28,508 bases of DNA from JAZGHN01 sp964496725 (GTDB taxonomy: Bacteria; Chloroflexota; Dehalococcoidia; Dehalococcoidales; E44-bin46), in contig CAZCAS010000007.1 of NCBI GenBank assembly GCA_964496725.1, positions 1-28,508 on the forward strand. The letters are read 5' to 3'. The position numbers and the translations under genes were made by a program. The notes under the pieces were generated by a model. The model did no database searches. It was not told where the DNA came from and saw nothing but the letters and a program-made list of their open reading frames with translations. This document shows positions 1-6,928 of this stretch, piece by piece (within the stretch, counting starts at the first letter, position 1; each line of letters starts with the position of its first letter).

Positions 1-1
1 T

Positions 2-193
2 GCCTCCCCACCGACAGTTGCCAGAGAGGAAGGCTACCCCAGAGACCCACTATTGGAGACAGCCAAGAAACTGGCGGAGGAACACAAGCACATCTCCACC
101 TCTTTTCTGCAACGGAAGCTACGCATCGGCTATCCCAGAGCGGCACGCATCATGGAGCAGCTGGAAGAGGAAGGGTTTCAGAGGGAGGAGTAA
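2..193 (+). CDS. ftsK: FtsK/SpoIIIE-type DNA translocase, C-terminal fragment (gamma domain)
   Basis: Only the last 63 codons are present; the gene begins before the window. The frame starting at base 2 ends in TAA at 191-193 and reads DPLLETAKKLAEEH, then STSFLQRKLRIGYPRAARIM and EQLEEEGF. This is the hallmark of the FtsK gamma winged helix, which reads polar DNA signals (KOPS/SRS) and contacts XerD at dif sites in the E. coli protein. The match to the usual T-S-x-LQR-x-LRIGY-x-RAAR core is nearly exact. The motor domain cannot be seen, so the full length and membrane anchor are unknown. The Glu-rich end just after the domain is typical. No clear terminator follows in the next 50 bases. Confidence 0.9.
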   Translation, partial: ASPPTVAREEGYPRDPLLETAKKLAEEHKHISTSFLQRKLRIGYPRAARIMEQLEEEGFQREE

Positions 194-245
194 GGGGAGG
201 GTTCAGTGTGGTGGATAATTTAAAAGCTAACACCCTGATTAAAAG

Positions 246-455
246 TTAAAGTTCACACCTCAAAAACGCATTTTCACGTCCATTGGTAATATCCCAATAT
301 TTAGGACATTTTGGTTTAATCACACCGTCGACTAACGCGAAAGCAAAAACCTCCGAGTCTATCTTGGAAGGGATTTTGCTTTTTGCTGTGTCCTGTAATT
401 TTACTTTGTCAGCCTTCTTCCGATGGCAAATCCTCTGACTTCTCCGATACTCGTT
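246..455 (-). pseudogene. Protein-like open frame without a start codon (possible gene remnant)
   Basis: This minus-strand frame is open from just after a TAA at 456-458 to the TAA at 246-248 (69 codons). It contains no ATG, GTG or TTG. Its last part reads like real protein, for example FAFALVDGVIKPKCPKYWDI followed by TNGRENAFLRCEL, with two cysteines. It lies in the +1 frame relative to the end of the upstream MltR-like gene, overlapping its last 15 codons and continuing past its stop. It may be the tail of that gene after a frameshift, the remains of a separate small gene, or chance. I do not recognise a family. The remaining 194-245 holds nothing I can name. Confidence 0.35.
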
Positions 456-1044
456 TTATAATTTCTTTCATCTCTAAAGGTGTAAGGATACAACCTTGTA
501 GGGTAGTGACCTCTGTATTAAACATCCCCCCAATCATCATCAGTCCCAGTTCCAATAGCAATTCCTTGTAAACGCGCAAGAGAGAACCGATGTGAACAAT
601 AATAAGCAAGAATTTCAATCGTGGTGAATACTCTTTTTTAGAATCAGCAGGCAGTTGTTTAAGCTTGTCTATTTTTTGAGCAATAGATACATCACTTAAA
701 CTCAGAATTTGCAGTACGGAATGAGCAAATTTATTCCGAATCTCCCCCACCAATTTTAAATCATCATAGACAGCTTCTGGAATTAAGCCGGAGAAATAGG
801 CAATACAAACTTTATTGTAAAAAGGCTGAAGAATTTGGTTGTTCTTGAATAGTATTTTGATTCTCGGGTCTTTTCTGTATGCCACTCTTATCAACTTCTC
901 TAGCATATCGTCTAGATAGCAAACCGAAGCAATCGCCAACCCTCTATCAGTTTCTCTGTTGAAAGCCTCAAAGAAAGCCTCTTTTTCTTCCTGTTCTTTG
1001 CGTCTAAAATAGTCCTGCTCATATGCACTAGGTGTTTTGCCCAT
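409..1044 (-). CDS. MltR-like (mannitol repressor superfamily) helical protein
   Basis: A 211-residue, mostly helical protein. Residues 26-110 match the MltR family pattern: FN-x-ETDRGLA (28-37), a hydrophobic LDD-x-LEKL helix, F-x4-IAY-x-SGLI (75-88), YDDL-x3-GEIRNKFAHS (93-109). MltR was named for the enterobacterial mannitol operon repressor, but most relatives stand alone and have no proven DNA-binding role. No mannitol gene is nearby. The motif R103-N-K-F-A-H108 also fits the R-x4-H signature of HEPN ribonucleases; whether this is homology or coincidence is unresolved. The start is supported by AGAGGTGG four bases upstream. The gene follows the small ORF after uvrB by 22 bases and is visibly AT-richer than uvrB, which suggests later acquisition. 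Confidence 0.7.
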   Translation of the reverse strand: MGKTPSAYEQDYFRRKEQEEKEAFFEAFNRETDRGLAIASVCYLDDMLEKLIRVAYRKDPRIKILFKNNQILQPFYNKVCIAYFSGLIPEAVYDDLKLVGEIRNKFAHSVLQILSLSDVSIAQKIDKLKQLPADSKKEYSPRLKFLLIIVHIGSLLRVYKELLLELGLMMIGGMFNTEVTTLQGCILTPLEMKEIIKRVSEKSEDLPSEEG

Positions 1045-1066
1045 ATTCCACCTCTTAGTTCTCAGT

Positions 1067-1213
1067 TCACCTCCCCTTCCCCCTCAACCGCTTCAAAATC
1101 GCGTCACGGTACATTTGAGCCAGGTTCTTGCCATGTTTAGCCATGCGCTCCCGCTTCTTCTTGAGCTTCTCCTCGCGGCGCTCCTGCTTCGTCTCTATGC
1201 GGTCATTGTCCAC
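1067..1213 (-). CDS. 48-residue highly basic protein overlapping the uvrB stop
   Basis: A GTG start lies within the last codons of uvrB (its TGA is at 1203-1205), giving an 11-base overlap in the +1 frame. The product is 48 residues, dominated by Lys, Arg and Glu. It begins MDNDRIETKQERREEKLKKK and ends MYRDAILKRLRGKGR, predicting one long charged helix with a hydrophobic C-terminal patch. A weak purine-rich site (GAGATAAAAA) precedes the GTG, so translation is probably coupled to uvrB termination. Codon use looks like that of uvrB and the frame fills an otherwise empty gap. I do not recognise a named family; a nucleic-acid or UvrB-associated role would be a guess. Confidence 0.6.
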   Translation of the reverse strand: MDNDRIETKQERREEKLKKKRERMAKHGKNLAQMYRDAILKRLRGKGR

Positions 1214-3194
1214 TTTTTATCTCTACGTAATCGAACTCTTTCCGCAACTCGATAATGCGGTCGCGGAGGAGGGCTGCCTTCTCAAACTCCAGATTTCTGG
1301 CAGCGGTCTTCATCTGCGACTCCAGCTCTTTAATTAACCGAGCCACATCCTCCCTGTCAACAGGTGCGGCAGTATAGGGGGTATGAGCCTCAGCCACCGC
1401 CCGCACCCGCTCGGTGATGTCTTTAATCGCTTTCTTTATGCCCTGAGGGGTGATATTGTGCTCCCGATTATAGGCTTCCTGAATCCGACGTCGGCGCTGT
1501 ATCTCATCCATAGCCCGCTGCATGGACTTGGTTATCACATCGGCATACATGATAACATGCCCGTCTATGTGGCGAGAGGCACGCCCCATGGTCTGAATCA
1601 GGGCTTCCTCCGACCTCAGATAGCCCTCTTTATCAGCGTCGAGGATAGCCACCAGGCTCACCTCGGGCAGGTCAAGCCCCTCTCGAAGCAGGTTTATCCC
1701 CACCACCACATCATAAACCCCGAGGCGAAGGTCGCGCAGTATCTCCACCCTCTCCAACGTATCAATCTCGGAGTGAAGGTAATGGGTCTTTACCCCCACC
1801 TCGATGAGATACTCGGCCAGCTCTTCCGCCATCCTCTTGGTCAGGGTGGTAACCAGACAGCGTTCCCCCTTCTTAACCCGCCCCTCTATCTGGTCGAGGA
1901 GGTCGTCAATCTGCCCCCTGGTCGGCTTGACCTCAACCGTGGGCTCGAGGAGTCCGGTGGGCCTGACCAGCTGCTCCGCCACCTGCTGGCTGTGCTCATA
2001 CTCATAGGGGCCGGGGGTGGCGGAGGTATAGATGACTTGATTGATACGCTCCTCGAATTCGGGGAAGTTCAAGGGACGGTTGTCCAAAGCCGAGGGGAGA
2101 CGAAAGCCATACTCCACCAGCGTCTCCTTGCGGGAGCGGTCGCCGTGATACATGCCCCGAATCTGGGGGAGGGTCATATGAGACTCGTCAATAAGGAGGA
2201 GGAAGTCGTCGGGGAAATAGCTGAGCAGTGTCCAGGGGGGGCTGCCCGGCGCCCTCCCCGACAGGTGACGGGAGTAGTTCTCCACCCCGGCGCAGTATCC
2301 CGCCTCCCTGAGCATCTCCAAATCGTAGTTGGTGCGCGCCTCCAGCCTTGACGCCTCCAGTATCTTCCCCCGACCCCTCAGCTCAGCCAGTCGCTCCGCC
2401 AGTTCCTGCTTGATGCTGTCGATAGCCGACACCAGCTTATCGTGGGAGGTGACGAAGTGCTTGGCGGGATAGATATCCACCGAATCCAGCTCCCTGAGCA
2501 CCTCGCCGGTCAGCGGGTCTACCTCCACCATACGCTCGAGTTCGTCGCCGAAGAACTCGAGCCGCAGCGCCAGCTCCTCGTAGGAAGGCTGAACCTCCAG
2601 GGTATCGCCCCTGATGCGGAACCTGCCCCGGGTGAAGTCGATATCGTTGCGCTCGTACTGCATGTCCACCAGCTTGTGAAGAAGCCTCTCCCGATGGTAG
2701 CTTTCGCCACGCTTCAGGCCGAGGACAAAACTGCGGTACTCCTCCGGCTCACCCAGGCTGTAGATACAGGACACCGAGGCGACGATAACGACATCGCGGC
2801 GCTCGAAGAGGGCACGGGTGGCGGAGTGGCGCATCTTGTCAATCTCCTCATTGATATCGGTCTCCTTCTCGATATAGGTATCGGTGCGGGGGATATACGC
2901 CTCCGGCTGGTAGTAATCGTAATAGCTGACAAAGTACTCCACCGCATTGTTGGGGAAGAACTCCTTGAACTCGGTGGCAAGCTGGGCGGCCAGGGTCTTG
3001 TTATGGCTGATAACCAGAGTGGGCCGGTTGGCGCGGGCGATGATGTTAGCCATGGTGAAGGTCTTGCCACTCCCGGTCACCCCCAGCAAAGTCTGGCGCT
3101 TATAGCCTTTATTTAAGCCCTCCACCAGCTTATCCACCGCCTGGGGCTGGTCACCGGTCATGTTGAAGTCTGCGACTATTTCAAAGGACGGCAT
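1203..3194 (-). CDS. uvrB: UvrABC system protein B (nucleotide excision repair)
   Basis: At 663 residues it has normal UvrB length and order. Walker A GVTGSGKT is at 38-45. The damage-probing beta hairpin YYDYYQPEAYIP is near 91-102. The DEAH-type box DESH is at 336-339. Helicase motifs lie in the second half (TSATPGPYE, GINLLREGLDLPEVSLVAI, QTMGRASRH). A C-terminal UVR motif is near 622-657 (LEFEKAALLRDRI), which contacts UvrC. UvrB receives lesions from UvrA, opens the DNA and recruits UvrC. No Shine-Dalgarno precedes the ATG, but TATACT ends six bases before it, suggesting a leaderless mRNA. It is followed by a small basic protein and an MltR-like gene. A degraded copy of its first codons lies 200 bases upstream. 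Confidence 0.98.
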   Translation of the reverse strand: MPSFEIVADFNMTGDQPQAVDKLVEGLNKGYKRQTLLGVTGSGKTFTMANIIARANRPTLVISHNKTLAAQLATEFKEFFPNNAVEYFVSYYDYYQPEAYIPRTDTYIEKETDINEEIDKMRHSATRALFERRDVVIVASVSCIYSLGEPEEYRSFVLGLKRGESYHRERLLHKLVDMQYERNDIDFTRGRFRIRGDTLEVQPSYEELALRLEFFGDELERMVEVDPLTGEVLRELDSVDIYPAKHFVTSHDKLVSAIDSIKQELAERLAELRGRGKILEASRLEARTNYDLEMLREAGYCAGVENYSRHLSGRAPGSPPWTLLSYFPDDFLLLIDESHMTLPQIRGMYHGDRSRKETLVEYGFRLPSALDNRPLNFPEFEERINQVIYTSATPGPYEYEHSQQVAEQLVRPTGLLEPTVEVKPTRGQIDDLLDQIEGRVKKGERCLVTTLTKRMAEELAEYLIEVGVKTHYLHSEIDTLERVEILRDLRLGVYDVVVGINLLREGLDLPEVSLVAILDADKEGYLRSEEALIQTMGRASRHIDGHVIMYADVITKSMQRAMDEIQRRRRIQEAYNREHNITPQGIKKAIKDITERVRAVAEAHTPYTAAPVDREDVARLIKELESQMKTAARNLEFEKAALLRDRIIELRKEFDYVEIKSGQ

Positions 3195-3200
3195 GATAAT

Positions 3201-3206
3201 AGTATA
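3201..3206 (-). promoter_or_regulatory. Possible -10 element placing the uvrB transcript start at its ATG
   Basis: On the minus strand TATACT is followed by six bases and then the uvrB ATG at 3194. Initiation at the usual distance would start the RNA at or within a base of the ATG. No good -35 hexamer is visible 17 bases upstream, so this is tentative. The lack of any Shine-Dalgarno site fits leaderless initiation. Confidence 0.35.
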
Positions 3207-3231
3207 GCTTCTGAGGGGGTATTTATCTACC

Positions 3232-3273
3232 TCACCCCCTTAATCCCCCTCTCCTTCAAAGGAGAGGGGGAGG
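3232..3273. repeat. REP/MITE-like palindromic repeat
   Basis: The core is a perfect 10-bp stem, CCCCCTCTCC (3245-3254) and GGAGAGGGGG (3261-3270), with loop TTCAAA, flanked by CTCACCCCCTTAAT and AGG. Elements of the form CTCACCCCCTTAAT-CCCCCTCTCC are very common dispersed palindromes in bacterial genomes. It sits between the uvrB start and a terminator. It is too long and too far from a T-run to be the terminator itself. Confidence 0.65.
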
Positions 3274-3303
3274 AAATAAAAAAGAGAGGCTTGCGCCTCT
3301 CTT
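3274..3303 (-). terminator. Rho-independent terminator for the HEPN gene
   Basis: Read on the minus strand: perfect 9-bp stem AAGAGAGGC/GCCTCTCTT with a 4-base loop, then TTTTTATTT. It lies about 170 bases after the stop of the HEPN gene and before uvrB, in the same direction. It should therefore separate uvrB transcription from the upstream unit. On the plus strand no T-run follows the stem. Confidence 0.8.
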
Positions 3304-3358
3304 AGACTCTCCTATAAGGGTGGTGGGTGGGAATAGATAGATGGATGGGAGGTGCTAG

Positions 3359-3394
3359 TTATTTAAAATCCGCGACTATTTCAAAGGGTGGCAT
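3359..3394 (-). pseudogene. Vestigial copy of the uvrB 5' end (MPPFEIVADFK-stop)
   Basis: This minus-strand segment reads ATG, then codons for MPPFEIVADFK, then TAA. The intact uvrB, exactly 200 bases downstream at 3194, starts MPSFEIVADFN. About 26 of 31 bases match over 3364-3394 versus 3164-3194. Most of the aligned block differs only at scattered positions, then homology stops. The reading frame ends at once, so this is a relic rather than a gene. The surrounding 3305-3470 shows nothing else recognisable. Confidence 0.75.
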
Positions 3395-3470
3395 ATGTGC
3401 TTCTGCTGTCAAAAAGATGTTCTAGAAACAGCATATCTCACTATCACAAAAAATCCTAGGATTGAAACAC

Positions 3471-4541
3471 CTACTGACTGTACCGAAACATGTCCAAAAC
3501 ATCGAGATATAATGGCACGTCAGAAATTTTGGTATTCATAGATGGCTTGTATGTTGCAAGGTTTTTCCACATAAGGCTTAAACTATAGTTATTAGGCAAC
3601 ATATCTAGTACAAACAGAATAACAATAAAATATAGGTACTTGATGTTATTTATGTGCCCCGCCGATACTAATCCGCCTCCCCTTTCGAAGAATCCACTGA
3701 GTGCCTCATGCACTATATCGGTTCTTAGACTCCATAATTTTTCTATACTACTCGGTTCTAGCTCTTCCGAATTATGTTTGAAATATAACTTACCAAGTCT
3801 GTCCTTTAGCTTTTGTCTCTTATGTCCTGTCTTAATACTCTCAATTACCATAGATTCTAAACCAAACCACATGGCAATGAAACGGAATTCTATCTCTTGT
3901 TGATTCATTGCTACCGAATACCATTGTAGAGAATGGGCGAGACGCTTGGTTACTTCATCATCACCTTTTTCATAGAGCCATAGTTCGGGTGGCATAAGTT
4001 TTTCGATATGCCTAACTACCTTATTATTGAATTCTCTGGCTTTTTCCCTTAATTTGCCCACACTAAATCGTATAAGTCCCTTTGGTATATAGTACCCCAC
4101 ATCTAGCGTTGGAGTGGCTTCATCTAGATTCGCAACCAGAATATTAGGAAGTAAATTGGGACTATTCCTGTAATCCATAGATATAGCGTTTTGTTGTTCG
4201 AACTCCACTAGTGAAAGCGCATTCACAATTCTTTTTGCAGGCCCCCAAGCCTTCTTGATAGCAGAATCTTCATCTTCGGCTTGCACGTCTATTTGAATAC
4301 ATGGCAAACCTGAGGAACCCCACAACTTATTAAATGCTTCCCCCATTTCTGTTTTTAAAACATGCCTAGCGTATTCGCCTACATCAGTAATGTATGTTAC
4401 ACCTCTGTCTCCAATTTTTAATGCTGGGGACAAGTCCTCAAAACCATGGACTATGAACACGACCATGTAATTATGAATCATAGATTCCGAAATGCCCTCT
4501 TTTTTGAATATTTTAGTTTTTACTCCCCCTAAACACCCCAT
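3471..4541 (-). CDS. ApeA-like HEPN-domain protein (possible RNase)
   Basis: A 356-residue protein with two parts. Residues 30-190 form an alpha/beta region with no recognised fold, resembling the variable N-terminal half of ApeA-type proteins. Residues 200-340 are helical and match Apea-like HEPN domains: QEIEFRFIAMWFGLESMVIE (215-234), then a charged helix, then SLRTDIVHEAL (271-281) holding R273-x4-H278, the HEPN catalytic signature. HEPN proteins of this class are often RNases in antiviral or toxin systems. No antitoxin or nucleotidyltransferase partner is adjacent. The start is uncertain: the ATG at 4541 has no spaced ribosome site, and ATGs at codons 21 (4481) and 26 are alternatives. 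It is clearly AT-richer than the ruv genes, suggesting transfer. It begins seven bases after the PPC gene, so read-through from that operon is likely. The assignment rests on pattern recognition only. Confidence 0.65.
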   Translation of the reverse strand: MGCLGGVKTKIFKKEGISESMIHNYMVVFIVHGFEDLSPALKIGDRGVTYITDVGEYARHVLKTEMGEAFNKLWGSSGLPCIQIDVQAEDEDSAIKKAWGPAKRIVNALSLVEFEQQNAISMDYRNSPNLLPNILVANLDEATPTLDVGYYIPKGLIRFSVGKLREKAREFNNKVVRHIEKLMPPELWLYEKGDDEVTKRLAHSLQWYSVAMNQQEIEFRFIAMWFGLESMVIESIKTGHKRQKLKDRLGKLYFKHNSEELEPSSIEKLWSLRTDIVHEALSGFFERGGGLVSAGHINNIKYLYFIVILFVLDMLPNNYSLSLMWKNLATYKPSMNTKISDVPLYLDVLDMFRYSQ

Positions 4542-4548
4542 CCCCAGC

Positions 4549-5004
4549 TTAATCTTCTTCGGGCTTGACTTCCAGAAGCCTGAGGCCGGTCTCTTTATCT
4601 ATGGTGTGCCCGGCAGACACGCCGGTGATTTCAAGGAGGACGACCTCCCCCACCAGCCAGGTGGTGACGCCAGGGCGGAGGCAGCCGGTTACAGTTTTAT
4701 CTTTGCGTCCCATAGCACCGTGGATATGAAGAATGGGCTTGCCGTCTTCATCGGGGGCGAGGACGCCCACCCCTACCACCTCGTGGACGCCGTCGATGGG
4801 GAGGAACATGGGCTCGGGGGGGATATCATCGGGGCGGCGGGGGCCGACCACTATCTCACCCTTCCCCAGCCCACCTACCACCAGGGCATATCCGGCAGAC
4901 ACGCCCTTTTCTTCGGCAAAGCTTTCAATACAGTCGGGCAATACATCGCCGTCTTCAAGTCGGATGATGAAAACCCGTCCCGTCCTTCCTTCACTTGCTT
5001 TCAT
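4549..5004 (-). CDS. PPC/DUF296 domain protein
   Basis: A 151-residue single-domain protein matching the plant-and-prokaryote-conserved (PPC, DUF296) fold. It has RVFIIRLEDGDVLPDCI at 10-26, then SAGYALVVGGLGKGEIVVG, and the family motif LHIHGAMGR with H-x-H near the middle. Stand-alone prokaryotic members form trimers; the histidines can bind metal, and the cellular role is unknown. The start is supported by AGGAGG five bases before the ATG. It is the last conserved member of the yebC-ruvC-ruvA run, 13 bases after ruvA. Its stop is seven bases before the start of the HEPN gene. Confidence 0.85.
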   Translation of the reverse strand: MKASEGRTGRVFIIRLEDGDVLPDCIESFAEEKGVSAGYALVVGGLGKGEIVVGPRRPDDIPPEPMFLPIDGVHEVVGVGVLAPDEDGKPILHIHGAMGRKDKTVTGCLRPGVTTWLVGEVVLLEITGVSAGHTIDKETGLRLLEVKPEED

Positions 5005-5017
5005 CAGAGCCTCCTAT

Positions 5018-5602
5018 TCACTTTTCCGCGAAATACTGCAGCGCCAGCTTAATCTTCTCCTCAAGGCTCAGTTCGGGGTCGGGGAGGAGGGTGGCTACGG
5101 CGCGACTGGCCTCGGCGACAGAGTAGCCCAGAGAAGTCAGGGCAGACAACACCTCGGCGTTACCCTCAGCCACCTGAACCCCGGCAGGGGTCATCCAGCT
5201 CACGCCTATCTTGTCCCTCAGCTCAAGGATAATCCGCTGAGCCACCTTCTTCCCTATTCCGGGGACTGCCGTCAGCAGGTCGGCATTGCCGCCGGCGATA
5301 GCCATCGCCAGCTTATCCGGGCTCATGGCGGAAAGCATCGCCAGCGCCAGCTTTGGGCCCAATCCCGATACGCCGAGCAGGGTCTGAAACAGCCTCAGCT
5401 CATCAGCCGAGGTGAATCCATAGAGGGCGGCATTGTCCTCCCTGAGATGAAAGTGGGTATATATCCTGACCTCCTCACCGACCTTGCCCAACGAGCTCAG
5501 CCCGGAGGTGGGCATATGCACCCGAAAGGCTATGCCGTTAACATTGATAATAGCCCAGCCATCGCCCAGCAACTCCAGTTTCCCTTGAAGACCTGCTATC
5601 AT
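5018..5602 (-). CDS. ruvA: Holliday junction branch migration protein RuvA
   Basis: At 194 residues it has normal length. The N-terminal OB-fold begins MIAGLQGKLELLGDGWAII and includes the family's V-x2-PTSGLSSLG segment. Two helix-hairpin-helix repeats follow (LGVSGLGPKLALAML near 74-88; AVPGIGKKVAQRII near 112-125). The C-terminal domain III ends EVLSALTSLGYSVAEA...IKLALQYFAEK and contacts RuvB. RuvA tetramers hold the junction open for the RuvB motor. Its ATG lies four bases after the ruvC stop, so the genes are coupled. ruvB is not in this window. Confidence 0.97.
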   Translation of the reverse strand: MIAGLQGKLELLGDGWAIINVNGIAFRVHMPTSGLSSLGKVGEEVRIYTHFHLREDNAALYGFTSADELRLFQTLLGVSGLGPKLALAMLSAMSPDKLAMAIAGGNADLLTAVPGIGKKVAQRIILELRDKIGVSWMTPAGVQVAEGNAEVLSALTSLGYSVAEASRAVATLLPDPELSLEEKIKLALQYFAEK

Positions 5603-5606
5603 TCTC

Positions 5607-6101
5607 TCACTGCCTTGCCAACAGATTATTCAGATACGTCTCGCGCAGGTGGCAGATAGCCACCGCCAGGGCATCGGCGGCATCGGAGGGGCGGGGCACC
5701 TCATCCAATCCAAGCTGAAGCCTGACCATCTCCTGAATCTGCTCTTTGGAACTGCCCCCGTAATCAGCCACCCTCTGCTTTATCTGGGTAGGGGTATATT
5801 CACAGGAGGGGATTCCCCTGCTGGCTGCCGCCAGTATAGCCACCGCCTGCGCCTTCCCTATAGCCAGCGCCGACCTCACATTCTTGGCGACAAAGGGTTG
5901 CTCAATAGCCACCACCTCAGGCTGATAGTGCGAGATAATCTCTCCCAACTTCTCATAGAGAAAATTCAAGCGCTCCCCGATAGGGGAGCGCAGCGGACAA
6001 TCCAAAACGCCACAGCCAACCAGGGTTGCCTCGTCATCACTACTCTCTATCACCCCGTAACCCATGGCAACTGTGCCGGGGTCAATGCCTAAAATTCTCA
6101 T
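5607..6101 (-). CDS. ruvC: Holliday junction resolvase RuvC
   Basis: At 164 residues it is close to the family norm. The four acidic catalytic residues are visible: D7 in GIDPGT, E67 in VAIEQPFV, and D140 and D143 in PSDAADALAVAICH. These correspond to D7, E66, D138 and D141 of the E. coli enzyme. It cleaves Holliday junctions symmetrically after RuvAB branch migration. The ATG overlaps the yebC stop as ATGA, implying translational coupling. Order is yebC-ruvC-ruvA. Confidence 0.98.
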   Translation of the reverse strand: MRILGIDPGTVAMGYGVIESSDDEATLVGCGVLDCPLRSPIGERLNFLYEKLGEIISHYQPEVVAIEQPFVAKNVRSALAIGKAQAVAILAAASRGIPSCEYTPTQIKQRVADYGGSSKEQIQEMVRLQLGLDEVPRPSDAADALAVAICHLRETYLNNLLARQ

Positions 6102-6859
6102 ACTTTAGCCGCGCTCTGATACTTTTCCAGAACAGAATCAGAAAAGTCCACATTACTGGATACCTGCTGCACCTCATCCAGCTCTTCCAGTTTGTCCAAC
6201 AGCCTCAGTGTTTGCAAGGCTGACTTCTCCTCAAGGTCAACCAAATTTTTGGGCACCAGGGATAACTCGGCAGAGTCGACGGGTATATTCTTCTCCTCAA
6301 GTGCCGCCCTGACCATCTCAAGCTCATCCGGCCTGGTATAAATCTCTACAAAAGCTCTCTCCACCCTGACATCATCGGCACCAGCATCGATAGCCTCCAG
6401 AGCCAGTTTCTCGGTATCCAAACCGCTGGTCTTTACCATAATCAACCCCCTGGAAGCGAAGAGCCAGGAGACACAACCACTCGCGCCGAGACTGCCACCG
6501 TGACGGGAAAATATGTGGCGAACATCCTGAAGGGTACGATTGCGGTTATCAGTCAATGCCTTGACCAAGATAGCCGCCCCATCAACGCCGTAGCCCTCAA
6601 GAACCATCTCCTCAAGGCCAGCCCCTTCTGTAGCACCGCTGCCCCTCTTGACCGCCCGCTCGATATTATCTACGGGCATACTATTATCGCGAGCCTTCTG
6701 TATAGCCAGACGCAGTCGAGAATTCATATCCGGGTCGCTGCCTCCCTCACGCACCGCCACTATAATCTCCCTGGTCAACTTGGTAAAAAGCTGACCCCGC
6801 CTGGCATCAGTTACCGCTTTCTGATGCTTAATTGAAGACCATTTAGAATGCCCTGACAT
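6098..6859 (-). CDS. yebC: YebC/PmpR family protein (translation or transcription regulator)
   Basis: A 253-residue protein starting MSGHSKWSSIKHQKAVTDAR, the universal YebC N terminus. Further family segments are FTKLTREIIVAVREGGSDPD, ARDNSMPVDNIERAVKRG and GPGG-like GVDGAAILVKALTDNRNRT. Family members have been described both as DNA-binding regulators and, more recently, as factors that relieve ribosome stalling. Which applies here cannot be told from sequence. GAGGAG eight bases before the ATG supports the start. It is first in the ruv operon and has a promoter immediately upstream. Confidence 0.95.
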   Translation of the reverse strand: MSGHSKWSSIKHQKAVTDARRGQLFTKLTREIIVAVREGGSDPDMNSRLRLAIQKARDNSMPVDNIERAVKRGSGATEGAGLEEMVLEGYGVDGAAILVKALTDNRNRTLQDVRHIFSRHGGSLGASGCVSWLFASRGLIMVKTSGLDTEKLALEAIDAGADDVRVERAFVEIYTRPDELEMVRAALEEKNIPVDSAELSLVPKNLVDLEEKSALQTLRLLDKLEELDEVQQVSSNVDFSDSVLEKYQSAAKV

Positions 6860-6894
6860 TTTCTGCTCTCCTCACCCAGTCGCTATCCAGTTTA

Positions 6895-6923
6895 ATTTTA
6901 TCACCCCACCTACTTACGGTCAA
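6895..6923 (-). promoter_or_regulatory. Sigma70-type promoter of the yebC-ruvCA operon
   Basis: Minus strand: TTGACC (6923-6918), 17-base spacer, TAAAAT (6900-6895), 35 bases before the yebC ATG. It lies in the 69-base gap after the membrane protein gene, so the repair operon can be transcribed on its own. Confidence 0.7.
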
Positions 6924-6928
6924 AAGGC

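Noticed and set aside
1383..2351. Long plus-strand frame (322 codons) opposite uvrB
   Set aside because: Antisense shadow of a gene with strong third-position G/C bias; the uvrB reading has all family motifs and the antisense product has none.
2442..3116. Plus-strand frame (224 codons) opposite the uvrB N-terminal half
   Set aside because: Same reason: mirror of conserved uvrB codons, no recognisable domain.
3232..3303. CRISPR-like or riboswitch-like structure from stacked hairpins
   Set aside because: Only one palindromic repeat and one terminator stem; no repeated spacers and no conserved riboswitch core.
4733..5659. Plus-strand frame opposite the PPC and ruvA genes
   Set aside because: Low-complexity Ser/Thr/Pro and Gln-rich translation crossing two well-supported minus-strand genes.
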